Shown here piece by piece: positions 17,325 to 25,848 of a stretch of 64,000 nt of DNA. The notes under the pieces are model-generated. The model was not told the DNA's origin and ran no database searches. It worked only from the letters and a program-made list of their open reading frames with translations. The first letter of the stretch is position 1. Each line of letters starts with the position of its first letter. Source of the DNA: AV40 sp035568175 (GTDB taxonomy: Bacteria > Verrucomicrobiota > Verrucomicrobiia > Chthoniobacterales > UBA10450); assembly GCA_035568175.1 (NCBI GenBank), contig DATMON010000005.1, positions 186,001 to 250,000 on the forward strand. Reading direction: 5' to 3'. Made by a program: the position numbers and the translations under genes.

Positions 17325-19301
17325 TTACTTTTTCTTGTCTTCGTCGACGACTTCGAACTCAGCATCGACCACGTCGCTCCCGCCATCGGCGGGACCGCGA
17401 CGGCCTTCGCCTTGCGGTTGCGAACCGGGACGTGATTGCGTCTCGGGGCCGGGTTGCGGACCGGCGTTCGGACCTGCACCTTGGCCCGCGGAGGCCTGCT
17501 TGTAAAGCTCAGCGCTGATGTCCTGGAACTTGCTCTGCAAGTCGTCGTAAGCGCGCTTGATCGCGTCGGTGTCGTTCTTGTTGATCGCTTCCCGCACCGC
17601 GGCGATCGCGTCCTCGACCGGTTTGCGTTTGTCGGCCGGGATCTTGTCGCCCAGTTCTTTCAACTGTTTCTCGGACTGATACGCGAGGGTGTCGGCGTTG
17701 TTCTTGATCTCGATCGCTTCTTTCGCCTTCTTGTCTTCGTCGGCGTGCGCTTCCGCTTCGCGGCGCATCTTCTCGATCTCGTCCTTGCTTAAGCCACTCG
17801 AACCGGTGATGGAGATTTTTTGCTCCTTACCGGTGCCGAGATCTTTGGCCGAGACATGGAGAATGCCGTTGGCGTCGATGTCGAATGTCACCTCGATTTG
17901 CGGAACGCCGCGCGGCGCCGGCGGAATTCCATCGAGATGGAACGTGCCGAGATTTTTGTTGTCGCGCGAAAGCGGACGTTCGCCTTGTAACACTTTAATT
18001 TCCACGCCCGGCTGGTTGTCGCTGTAAGTCGAAAAGATCTGCGACTTCCGGGTCGGAATGGTGGTGTTGCGCGGAATCATCGGCGTAGCTACTCCTCCGG
18101 CGGTTTCAATCGCCAGCGTGAGTGGAGTCACGTCTAAGAGGAGGACGTCTTTCACGTCGCCGCGAAGAACACCTCCTTGAATCGCTGCACCGATGGCAAC
18201 CACTTCATCCGGGTTCACGCCCTTGTGCGGTTCCTTGCCAATCAGGCCGCGCGCCGTTTCGACAACTTTCGGCATGCGGGTCATGCCGCCCACGAGCACC
18301 AGTTCGTTCACTTCGCGCTCGGAGATTTTGGCATCCTTCAAACACGCTTTCACCGGCGGAATCGTTCGCTGAATCAAATCGTCAGTCAGCTGCTCGAGTT
18401 TCGAGCGAGTCAGTTTTTTCTGAATGTGTTTCGGACCGCTCGCGTCCGCCGTGATGAATGGCAGATTGATTTCGTACTCCTGCGAGCTCGAGAGCGCGAT
18501 CTTCGCTTTCTCGGCCTCTTCCTTGATCCGCTGGATCGCGTCGGGCTGCTTGGTTAGATCGATGCCGCTGTCCTTTTTGAACTCGGCCACGATCCAATCC
18601 ATCACTTTCGCGTCCCAATCGTCACCGCCGAGGTGAGTGTCGCCGTTGGTCGCTTTCACTTCGAATACGCCATCGCCGATTTCGAGAACAGAAATGTCGA
18701 ATGTGCCGCCGCCCAGGTCGTAAACGGCGATCTTCTCGTCCTTCTTCTTGTCCAAACCGTAGGCGAGCGATGCCGCCGTCGGCTCATTGATGATGCGCAA
18801 AACTTCAAGGCCCGCGATCTTGCCCGCGTCCTTGGTCGCGTTGCGCTGCGAGTCGTTGAAGTAAGCCGGCACCGTAATGACGGCCTGGGTGATTTTTTCG
18901 CCGAGCTTCGCTTCCGCGTCAGCCTTCAGCTTCGACAAGATCATTGCCGAAATTTCCGGCGGCGAAAAAGCTTTGCGCTCGCCCGCGACTTCCACTTGCA
19001 CATGGGCGTCGCCGTTCGCTGCCTTCACGATTTTGTAGGGCACGCGGTGCTCTTCTTCATGCACCTCATCGAACTTGCGTCCCATGAAACGCTTGATTGA
19101 GAAAACCGTGTTCTGCGGATTCGTCACCGCCTGGCGTTTTGCGGCCTGGCCAACGAGACGTTCGCCGCTTTTCGTAAACGCCACGACTGAAGGCGTCGTG
19201 CGCGCGCCTTCGGAATTTTCCAAAACTACCGGGTCGCCACCTTCCATCACAGACATGCAGGAATTGGTGGTTCCCAAATCGATACCTAAAACTTTAGCCA
19301 T
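17325..19301 (-). CDS. dnaK: Chaperone DnaK (Hsp70)
   Basis: A 658-residue Hsp70. The start at 19301 (MAKVLGIDLGTTNS) is supported by AGAAAGGA about 10 bp upstream and by the family N-terminus. Visible are the ATPase phosphate loops, VPAYFNDSQRNATKDAGKIAGLEVLRIINEPTAASLAYG, VYDLGGGTFDIS, LVGGMTRMPKV, the linker segment VLLLDVTPLTLAIET, and a Gly/Pro/Gln-rich tail ending in charged EDKKK. No grpE or dnaJ is adjacent. It is followed by groS and groL, an arrangement that groups both ATP-driven chaperone systems. Confidence 0.98.
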   Translation of the reverse strand: MAKVLGIDLGTTNSCMSVMEGGDPVVLENSEGARTTPSVVAFTKSGERLVGQAAKRQAVTNPQNTVFSIKRFMGRKFDEVHEEEHRVPYKIVKAANGDAHVQVEVAGERKAFSPPEISAMILSKLKADAEAKLGEKITQAVITVPAYFNDSQRNATKDAGKIAGLEVLRIINEPTAASLAYGLDKKKDEKIAVYDLGGGTFDISVLEIGDGVFEVKATNGDTHLGGDDWDAKVMDWIVAEFKKDSGIDLTKQPDAIQRIKEEAEKAKIALSSSQEYEINLPFITADASGPKHIQKKLTRSKLEQLTDDLIQRTIPPVKACLKDAKISEREVNELVLVGGMTRMPKVVETARGLIGKEPHKGVNPDEVVAIGAAIQGGVLRGDVKDVLLLDVTPLTLAIETAGGVATPMIPRNTTIPTRKSQIFSTYSDNQPGVEIKVLQGERPLSRDNKNLGTFHLDGIPPAPRGVPQIEVTFDIDANGILHVSAKDLGTGKEQKISITGSSGLSKDEIEKMRREAEAHADEDKKAKEAIEIKNNADTLAYQSEKQLKELGDKIPADKRKPVEDAIAAVREAINKNDTDAIKRAYDDLQSKFQDISAELYKQASAGQGAGPNAGPQPGPETQSRPGSQPQGEGRRGPADGGSDVVDAEFEVVDEDKKK

Positions 19302-19320
19302 AAAATAAATTTTCCTTTCT

Positions 19321-19392
19321 GGTCGAGGATTTTCGACCGACTCGGTCTTTAGCAAACCATAAGCCGCGGGTGGCCAGCATGGCACAAGTGCC
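19321..19392 (-). promoter_or_regulatory. Inverted repeats upstream of dnaK
   Basis: Two small perfect inverted repeats lie in the dnaK leader: GGTCGA (19321-19326) with TCGACC (19333-19338), and GGCAC-AA-GTGCC (19381-19392). The first would form a hairpin just ahead of the ribosome site. Neither matches CIRCE (TTAGCACTC-N9-GAGTGCTAA). A regulatory role is a guess. Confidence 0.3.
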
Positions 19393-19514
19393 TAGCAACC
19401 AGTGGATAACGACGGAATTTGCAGCTCGCGGGATCGTCCAATTCGAGACAAGGAGTCACACTCTCACCGTTTGGCCAGCTTTCACGAGCGCCAGCGCGGC
19501 GCAGGTTTGGCCGA

Positions 19515-19659
19515 CCGAAATCCCAAATCCTAGGCACCAAACTCCAGGCAAACTCGAACAATCAAACCCAAAAGATTCAAAGCATGGCCGCGGTAGCATT
19601 TGAGGGTTTCGATCCTTGGAATTTTCCTGGGATTTGGAACCTGGGATTTGGGTTTTCCG
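19515..19659. repeat. Large imperfect inverted repeat with GGGATTTGG stutter
   Basis: The left arm (19515-19569) and right arm (19604-19659) are about 55 bp each and reverse complementary with scattered mismatches. They are rich in CCCAAATCC / GGGATTTGG units. About 35 bp separate them. The stretch 19302-19696 otherwise holds only the dnaK leader. The right arm runs into the open frame of the zinc-ribbon gene, arguing that the gene starts downstream of it. Confidence 0.7.
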
Positions 19660-19696
19660 TTGGTGCCCCGGCACAACGCCTGCTCGTTCATTTGTC

Positions 19697-20047
19697 GTGG
19701 AAACGGCGAAACATTCTCTGCGCAAAGTCGCAGCCGATCCCGATATTTTCTTCCACTGCCAGCATTGCAAAGCAGCGTTGGTCGCGAATCGATCCGCCGC
19801 CGGCATGATGTTGACCTGTCAGAGGTGCGGCAAACTAACGAGCGTCCCGAAATCGGAGGAGCCGACAGCGAACGCGCTCGGTTACGCGGAAGAAATTCGA
19901 GGAAAGCTGACCGAAAACGAATCGCAGCGTGCTGAAGTCACTGGCAACATCAATCAACTCACTATTCAGTTGCATCGCTGGCAATTGCGTCTGCAAACAC
20001 TGAACGATCGCAAAGCGCAGCTCGAAAAAGAGCTCGGGGGAAAATGA
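19697..20047 (+). CDS. Zinc-ribbon plus coiled-coil protein
   Basis: A 116-residue protein with two CxxC knuckles (HCQHCK and TCQRCGK, 18 residues apart) that would bind one zinc, followed by a Glu/Gln/Leu-rich helix (YAEEIRGKLTENESQRAEVTGNINQLTIQLHRWQLRLQTLNDRKAQLEKEL) likely to form a coiled coil. The frame extends upstream to a TTG at 19616, but that part lies in an inverted repeat arm. I therefore prefer the GTG at 19697, without a clear ribosome site. No function is recognised; a nucleic-acid or protein-binding adaptor is possible. Confidence 0.6.
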   Translation: METAKHSLRKVAADPDIFFHCQHCKAALVANRSAAGMMLTCQRCGKLTSVPKSEEPTANALGYAEEIRGKLTENESQRAEVTGNINQLTIQLHRWQLRLQTLNDRKAQLEKELGGK

Positions 20048-20074
20048 ATTTGCGCCGGTGCGCTATCGGGTTGC

Positions 20075-20887
20075 CTAACGAATCGAGCGGCGACGCCGGC
20101 GCTTGGCTTCCCAGCCGATAATACCGAGACCACATATCACGGCCGAGGGCCAGCTTGGCGAGAGCTCGGGCACAACGTCATAAGTGAGGGGGCCCAGCGC
20201 TATCGCCTGGGCACCGAGCTTGGTATCGCTGTTCGACCAATCGAAAGAGAATTGAGTGACCGGTCCGTTGAACGTGATATTGATCGTCCCCTGATTAGTC
20301 GCATTGTCGGCGTTCGCGATTCCGGTCACGACTGTGCCAAGCCCCGTTCCGGTGATCGTGTTGTATCCGGGCACGGCGCTAGTCACCGAATCCGGTCCGA
20401 TGGTCAGTCCGCCAGGAGCTAGCGCGCGAATGTTGGAGATCGTGTCCGCGAATTGTTTGTCGACGGCGTCCACATCCCAGAGTTGAAACGACAGATTGGT
20501 GACCGCACTGGCGAAGCTGACGGTTACCCGGATATAGGAACTCGTCGAACTCTGGCTAATCACAAACAATTGAAGGCCATCGACGCCGGTGAACCCACCG
20601 GTTGACGTTGTGGTATCGATCTGGGGATATCCCGGTTGCCAAGTCGCTCCCACCCCGGACGCGCCGTTATTGTTGATGCTGACCGCAATGTCGTTCGGGT
20701 TAACGCTGGTAAAACTTTGATTAACGGTCTGGCCCGGGGCTGGCGTCCCGGCGGTCCAGCCGGCATCCGGCCAGTTAAAAACGATCGAGGCGCGAACCGA
20801 GAGCGGGGCGAGCACGAAGAGCGAGGCCGCAATTACGCCTCGCACCAAGCGACCGCCATCCAAGGATTTGTGTAGGAATCCCGTCAT
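20075..20887 (-). CDS. Exported protein with PEP-CTERM-type anchor
   Basis: A 270-residue protein (first ATG at 20887; a GTG 30 bp upstream is possible). The signal peptide is followed by a beta-rich domain (SIVFNWPDAGWTAGTPAPGQTVNQSFTSVNPNDIAVSINN...VTVSFASAVTNLSFQLWDVD). The end is VPELSPSWPSAVICGLGIIGWEAKRRRRRSIR: Val-Pro-Glu, a hydrophobic helix, then a basic cluster. This is the PEP-CTERM sorting layout, recognised by exosortase in exopolysaccharide-producing bacteria. No exosortase is in the window. It converges on the zinc-ribbon gene. Confidence 0.82.
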   Translation of the reverse strand: MTGFLHKSLDGGRLVRGVIAASLFVLAPLSVRASIVFNWPDAGWTAGTPAPGQTVNQSFTSVNPNDIAVSINNNGASGVGATWQPGYPQIDTTTSTGGFTGVDGLQLFVISQSSTSSYIRVTVSFASAVTNLSFQLWDVDAVDKQFADTISNIRALAPGGLTIGPDSVTSAVPGYNTITGTGLGTVVTGIANADNATNQGTINITFNGPVTQFSFDWSNSDTKLGAQAIALGPLTYDVVPELSPSWPSAVICGLGIIGWEAKRRRRRSIR

Positions 20888-21013
20888 AAGGAAAGAGCTG
20901 AGTAAACCCTTTAGCACGCGCTGTGCCCCTGGTTCGGCGGACGAGACAGATCAGACGGCAATGCAGTACCGATTTTTCATTTTCGCGGGGAGCTGTTCGC
21001 GGTACGTTGCAGT

Positions 21014-21847
21014 GTGCGGCAATATCACGATCTTCTCCGGCTCGTTCTCGAAGAAGGTCAGCCGCGCGACGATCGCACCGGCACCGGCACGTTGTCGATT
21101 TTTGGAGCTCAAGCGCGATTCGATTTGCGTCCGAGCGGCCCGGGATTTCCGCTGCTAACAACAAAGAAGCTCCACATCAAATCGATCATTTACGAGTTGC
21201 TCTGGTTTTTGCGCGGCGACACGAACATCAAATATCTGAACGAACACGGCGTGACGATCTGGGACGAGTGGGCCGATGAAAAAGGAAATCTCGGCCGCGT
21301 CTACGGCGCGCAATGGCGCGATTGGCGGGGTGAGAACGGAGTCCGCGTCGATCAGATCGACAATGTCATCGCGCAGATCAAAAAAAATCCGAACAGCCGC
21401 CGCTTAATCGTAAGCGCGTGGAACCCCGCCGAGGTTGAGAAGATGGCGTTGCCACCCTGCCACGTCCTCTTCCAGTTTTATGTTTCCGCCGCGGCGGATT
21501 CGTCCAATGGCGAGCAGAGACCGGAACTGAGCTGCCAACTCTACCAACGCAGCTGCGATCTGTTCCTCGGCGTCCCATTCAACATCGCGTCCTACGCACT
21601 GCTCACGATGATGGTGGCGCAAGCTGTCGATCTCACACCGGGCGATTTTGTCCACACTTTCGGCGACCTCCATCTTTACAACAATCATCTCGAGCAAGCG
21701 CGCGAACAGCTGACGCGTCAATGTCGACCGTTACCGCGACTGAAACTAAATCCGGCGGTTAAAGACATTCACGATTTCAAATTCGAAGACTTCGAGTTAG
21801 TCGGTTACGATCCGCACCCGTCGATCAAAGCCCCGATCGCGGTGTAA
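21014..21847 (+). CDS. thyA: Thymidylate synthase
   Basis: Converts dUMP to dTMP using methylenetetrahydrofolate. The 277-residue protein has a GTG start (MRQYHDLLRLVLEEG). Key segments are DRTGTGTLSIFG, KKLHIKSIIYELLWFLRGDTNI, VYGAQWRDW, the catalytic LPPCHVLFQFYV, QLYQRSCDLFLGVPFNIASYALL, HTFGDLHLYNNH and the C-terminal YDPHPSIKAPIAV. The methylenetetrahydrofolate reductase metF also lies in this window, but not nearby. A double-hairpin repeat follows directly downstream. Confidence 0.97.
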   Translation: MRQYHDLLRLVLEEGQPRDDRTGTGTLSIFGAQARFDLRPSGPGFPLLTTKKLHIKSIIYELLWFLRGDTNIKYLNEHGVTIWDEWADEKGNLGRVYGAQWRDWRGENGVRVDQIDNVIAQIKKNPNSRRLIVSAWNPAEVEKMALPPCHVLFQFYVSAAADSSNGEQRPELSCQLYQRSCDLFLGVPFNIASYALLTMMVAQAVDLTPGDFVHTFGDLHLYNNHLEQAREQLTRQCRPLPRLKLNPAVKDIHDFKFEDFELVGYDPHPSIKAPIAV

Positions 21848-21853
21848 GAATGC

Positions 21854-21912
21854 TGTAGCCACGGCGCTCTGTCGCCGTGTTTGAAACGCCCCGACAGAGC
21901 GGGGCGACTACA
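21854..21912. repeat. TGTAG...CTACA double-hairpin element
   Basis: A 59-bp element bounded by TGTAG (21854-21858) and CTACA (21908-21912). It has two perfect hairpins: CACGGCG (21860-21866) with CGCCGTG (21873-21879), and CGCCCCG (21887-21893) with CGGGGCG (21900-21906). It begins 6 bp after the thyA stop and matches the plan of the element at 6178-6231. Confidence 0.85.
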
Positions 21913-21977
21913 ACTTTTGCGATCGCTTTTGAATGGTGAGCTAGAAACTCGCGTCTGATTCGCGGGTTTAAGACATC

Positions 21978-22598
21978 GTGAGGGCTGTTTGGGGACTATT
22001 CATCTTGTTCTATTCGGTCGCGCCGGTCTGCGCGCAGGACTCGAATCCATTTCGGGTCGAGATCGATCTGCAACAGCAAACGGCATTTCTGATTCGCGGA
22101 CGGCGGGTGGTGATGGAATCGCCGATCTCGAGCGGCCGCTATGGACATCTGACCGAAACCGGCTCGTTCAAAGTGATCGAGAAAGAACTCGATCATCATT
22201 CGAGCATCTACGGCAAAATTGTCGACGCATATGGCCGGACAGTTGTCGCCGATGCGGATGTCGACATGAAAGTGCCGGGCGGCGGCAGATTTATTCCCGC
22301 GCCGATGCGTTATTTCATGCGGTTCCACGGCGCGGATGGAATGCATGCCGGTTATTTGCCGGGCTATCCGGCATCGCACGGTTGTGTGCGCATGCCGGAG
22401 CAATTGGCGATCGCGTTCTTCAATGCGGTCGAAGTCGGAACGCCGGTGCAGGTGTTTGGCCGGACGCCGCGAACAAATCAATACTATCGTTATGGTCAGC
22501 AGCCGGAGCGAGGAGGATTCCCGTGGTTCGGCCGGCCGATTGGCCCCCAATACCAACCGCGCCCTCAGATTTACGAGTCGCGTCCTGTTTATCCGTGA
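21978..22598 (+). CDS. L,D-transpeptidase (YkuD family)
   Basis: A 206-residue exported protein, GTG start, signal peptide MRAVWGLFILFYSVAPVCA. The YkuD domain runs from VEIDLQQQTAFLIRGRRV through SPISSGRYGHLTETGSFKV to the catalytic motif HGADGMHAGYLPGYPASHGCVRM, where the Cys of HGCVRM attacks the peptidoglycan stem peptide. It cross-links or attaches proteins to murein in the periplasm. A Pro/Tyr/Gln-rich tail follows. It is followed by a palindromic repeat. Confidence 0.92.
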   Translation: MRAVWGLFILFYSVAPVCAQDSNPFRVEIDLQQQTAFLIRGRRVVMESPISSGRYGHLTETGSFKVIEKELDHHSSIYGKIVDAYGRTVVADADVDMKVPGGGRFIPAPMRYFMRFHGADGMHAGYLPGYPASHGCVRMPEQLAIAFFNAVEVGTPVQVFGRTPRTNQYYRYGQQPERGGFPWFGRPIGPQYQPRPQIYESRPVYP

Positions 22599-22605
22599 AA
22601 TTGAA

Positions 22606-22670
22606 CTGTGGAGGCAGGCGTCCTCGCCTGCATTGCAGTAAAAAGCAGCCGGGGACGGCTGCCACCGCAG
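22606..22670. repeat. Double-hairpin element, variant termini
   Basis: Ends CTGTGG (22606-22611) and CCGCAG (22665-22670) are nearly complementary. Two hairpins lie inside: GCAGGCG with CGCCTGC (4-base loop), and GCAGCCG with CGGCTGC (4-base loop). It sits between the convergent L,D-transpeptidase and Prc genes, 7 bp after one stop and 12 bp from the other, and could terminate both. Confidence 0.75.
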
Positions 22671-22682
22671 AAGAAAACAATC

Positions 22683-24899
22683 TTAAGGCCGTTGCTCGAC
22701 CGATTTCTTGAGGTTGGTGCTGGCGGTCTTTGGTCCGCGGGAAAGATCGACAAAGTCAGCGAGAATGTTGAGCGCTTCGTCCCGTTCGGGATCAATCGCA
22801 GGTTCTTTGGTGTCGTCAGCGGCGCCGATCGTGTCCGTGTCATCATCCGGCGCTGCTTCGGGCGAAACCTTGGTCACTCCGGCTTTTGCTTTCGCTTCAG
22901 CCAATTTACCGGGATACATGATCAACTGCAGATTCGGCTTATCGACGGTGTCGAGTGTCAGCCGATAGATATTCGGTTCTTCTTCGTGACGAGCGAGGCG
23001 TTCCTTCGAGCGCACATCTTTCCGTAGTTTATCATCCTGAATCTCTTTTCGTCGGACGTCTTCGTTCAGAGTAATGCGGTTGTCGTCAAGCTTGTGACGA
23101 AGCCGCTCCATGTCCTCCATTACGTAATGGAATTCGGGATCGTGCTGAACTCGTTCGGCCGAACGGCGTTTCAATTCTTCGACAAATAAAGGATGGCCAT
23201 CGGACCATTTGGTGAAGCGCGCCTTTGGCACCTCGTCGTAAGGCAGACAATTTTTCAACGCGCCTTCGCCGAACTCCGGCAGATCAGTGAGCGTCGGCAA
23301 TACGATATCCGAAGCAACGCCGTGAAGCTGGGTTGAGCCGCCGGCTACTCGATAAAATTTCTGAATTGTTAATTTAAGCTCACCGTCATCATCCGAACGA
23401 CTCCCAAGCAGCGAAGTGAATCGGCCGATCGGCAAAATTGTCTGGACGGTGCCTTTGCCGAAAGTGTTCTTGTCGCCCACGATCACGGCGCGGCCGTAAT
23501 CCTGCAGCGCGGCTGCGAAGATCTCACTGGCCGACGCGCTTTGCCGGCTGGTCAAAACAATCAACGGACCGCCGTAAGCAATACTTGGATCCGGATCGCT
23601 CGAGATCACGATGTTGCCATTGGAACCTTTCGTCTGCACGATTGGTCCCGATTTCAAAAATAAACCAGTGAGCGAGATCGCTTCTTCGAGCGAGCCACCG
23701 CCGTTGCGGCGAAGATCGACAATGAGACCGGCGATATTTTCCTTTTTCAGTCGCTTAAGAAGAGCGAGCACGTCGCGCGTGGTGCTCTTGGAATGCCGAT
23801 CCATGTCGGCATAGAACGACGGCAGAGTCAGCCATCCGAGCTTCACCGGGTTGCCGTTCTCGTCCTTCTTAATAATAATGTCGGCGCGCGCTTCCTGGTC
23901 TTTCAGTTTAATCTCATCGCGCACGAGGTCGACGCTCTTGCGCTGCGATGGATCGGAAGCGTTGGCGGGAATGGCGAGCAATCGAACCTTGGTTCCTTTC
24001 TTGCCGCGAATCATCTCCACCACTTTGTCCAACCGCATGTCACGCACATCGACAAACTCGCTTTGTCCCTGACTGACAGCAGTGATTCGATCGCCAACTT
24101 TTAACCGGCCGTCGACTTGGGCAGGGCCGCCCGTAACAAGGCTTTCGATTTTGGCGTAGCCATCTTCGGTCCGCAGCATCGCGCCAATGCCAACCAGCGA
24201 CAGTCCCATCTGAATGTTGAAATTCTTAAAGTCAGCCTTGCTCAAATATTCCGAATGCGGGTCGTAAGTTTGGGCGAGCGCATCGAGATAAAGTTTCACC
24301 TGCTCCTCGCGGTCCTCTTCGTGAACGTTTCGCGCGATCCGATCGTAGCGACGGCCAACCAGTTGCGGGCCGGGTTCGATCGGGTGCTCGCTTAGTTTCT
24401 CCTGAAGCAATTCACTCGCGATCCGCCCGCGCCAGAGTTGATCGGCGTCGGCATCATCTTTTGGCCACGGCGCTTTCTCACGACGCAACTCCACGGTCGC
24501 ATCGGTCTTGAATTCCATCGGCTCCTTGAGCAGCTCTTTGATTTTGCCGACTCGCTCGTCAACGCGCTTTTGGTAGAGATCGTAAATTTCGTAGGCGGGT
24601 TTGAGATTTCCCAGTAACACGTCATCGGCCAGCGCCGTTCCGTATTTTGCGGTCAAAGCATCCACATCTTTCTGGGTGAAAAAGAGATGGCTGAAATCAA
24701 GTAACTCGAGGTAATTACGCAGAAATTTCTGCGACATCTCGGCGTTCAGCTGTTGGTGCGTGTAATGCCCCTCTTCGAGAAGACGACCCACTGAGACGCA
24801 GATCTGCTCGGCATCGGATTTGGCCTGCAGCGCCTGCGGCGTGGCCCAGATCAAAGAGACGGCGGCAACCGCCGAGAGCAAAGCAAAACGTGGTTTCAT
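22683..24899 (-). CDS. prc: Tail-specific (C-terminal processing) protease Prc
   Basis: A 738-residue periplasmic S41A protease. I chose the Met at 24899, which opens the signal peptide MKPRFALLSAVAAVSLIWATPQALQA. In order there is an N-terminal helical domain (residues about 25-220), a PDZ domain (GIGAMLRTEDGYAKIESLVTGGPAQVDGRLKVGDRITAV), the protease core with VDLRRNGGGSLEEAI, the catalytic Ser in TSRQSASASEIFAAALQ and Lys in GDKNTFGKGTVQ, and a C-terminal helical domain. The length fits the E. coli Prc group and not the shorter CtpA group. It degrades or trims envelope proteins. Confidence 0.93.
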   Translation of the reverse strand: MKPRFALLSAVAAVSLIWATPQALQAKSDAEQICVSVGRLLEEGHYTHQQLNAEMSQKFLRNYLELLDFSHLFFTQKDVDALTAKYGTALADDVLLGNLKPAYEIYDLYQKRVDERVGKIKELLKEPMEFKTDATVELRREKAPWPKDDADADQLWRGRIASELLQEKLSEHPIEPGPQLVGRRYDRIARNVHEEDREEQVKLYLDALAQTYDPHSEYLSKADFKNFNIQMGLSLVGIGAMLRTEDGYAKIESLVTGGPAQVDGRLKVGDRITAVSQGQSEFVDVRDMRLDKVVEMIRGKKGTKVRLLAIPANASDPSQRKSVDLVRDEIKLKDQEARADIIIKKDENGNPVKLGWLTLPSFYADMDRHSKSTTRDVLALLKRLKKENIAGLIVDLRRNGGGSLEEAISLTGLFLKSGPIVQTKGSNGNIVISSDPDPSIAYGGPLIVLTSRQSASASEIFAAALQDYGRAVIVGDKNTFGKGTVQTILPIGRFTSLLGSRSDDDGELKLTIQKFYRVAGGSTQLHGVASDIVLPTLTDLPEFGEGALKNCLPYDEVPKARFTKWSDGHPLFVEELKRRSAERVQHDPEFHYVMEDMERLRHKLDDNRITLNEDVRRKEIQDDKLRKDVRSKERLARHEEEPNIYRLTLDTVDKPNLQLIMYPGKLAEAKAKAGVTKVSPEAAPDDDTDTIGAADDTKEPAIDPERDEALNILADFVDLSRGPKTASTNLKKSVEQRP

Positions 24900-25097
24900 C
24901 GGAAAAAGCGCGGCCTTCAGGTTCGCAGACTTTGTGCCCAAACGCAAACAACCAGCTAAAATCGACATGTAAGAGGATGAGACAGCTTGCCTCCGGAAAC
25001 ATTCAAAATCTGCTCCTGGCGTCGGCCTGAGCCCGGCATCAGTGGATTCCTGAGCGTTAGCTGGCTGGCATTCAACCTATCATCTAGAGTCCATTGA

Positions 25098-25709
25098 ATG
25101 ACTTACGAGGCCTTTTGCGGCGGTGTTTTCGAGACCAACTGCTATCTCGTGTCGGCGCCGGAAGGCTGGATTCTCTTTGATGCGCCTCAAGGCGCCAGCG
25201 ACTGGCTCGATTCACGCGGTGTCGATCTCAAGATGCTGGTGCTTACCCACGGCCACATCGACCACGTCCAGGACGTCGCCAAAATTAAACATCGCTTCAA
25301 TTGCCAGATTGGCTGTCATCCTCTGACCGCGCCGATGATCTCGGATCGAGAGTTTTTTCGGAACTTCGGCTTCGAACTAGAAGTCGAGCCGGCCAAACCG
25401 GACTTCTTCATCGAGGAGACGCCGGCGCGAAATTTTCTGGGAGCGGAATTTCAGGTGCTCGAAGTGCCCGGGCATTGTCCAGGCAGCCTCTGCTTCTTTT
25501 CGCGCAAAGACGATCTGCTCATCGGTGGCGATGTCCTCTTTGCCGGAGGCGTCGGTCGGTGGGATTTGCCGGGCGGAGATGCTGATCTCTTGTTTAACGG
25601 AATCCGCAATAAACTTTTTCCGCTTGGCGACAACGTGACAGTGCTGCCAGGTCACGGACCGCCAACAAAAATCGGCACCGAACGCCAGACGAATCCGTTT
25701 GTTAGCTAA
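25098..25709 (+). CDS. MBL-fold metallo-hydrolase (glyoxalase II-like)
   Basis: A 203-residue protein with the metallo-beta-lactamase metal motif LTHGHIDHVQDV, a second histidine at VPGHCPGSL, the bridging Asp in LIGGDVLFAGGVGR, and the final His in VLPGHGPPTKIGTER. The start of the fold (VFETNCYLVSAPEGWILFDAP) is typical of hydroxyacylglutathione-hydrolase-like enzymes. The physiological thioester or other substrate is not known. It is divergent from prc across about 200 bp, in which I see no further gene. Confidence 0.92.
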   Translation: MTYEAFCGGVFETNCYLVSAPEGWILFDAPQGASDWLDSRGVDLKMLVLTHGHIDHVQDVAKIKHRFNCQIGCHPLTAPMISDREFFRNFGFELEVEPAKPDFFIEETPARNFLGAEFQVLEVPGHCPGSLCFFSRKDDLLIGGDVLFAGGVGRWDLPGGDADLLFNGIRNKLFPLGDNVTVLPGHGPPTKIGTERQTNPFVS

Positions 25710-25848
25710 TTAGTCGTCCGGTCCGATTAATTCCAGCGGTAGCAGTCACCGCACCAGCAACTGCTATCAGTTTCTTCATAGCGAACGCCATTTGTTTGCA
25801 GAGTTCGTCGTGAGGCATCGCTGCGCATTCGAGCGATCGCGAGAAAAA

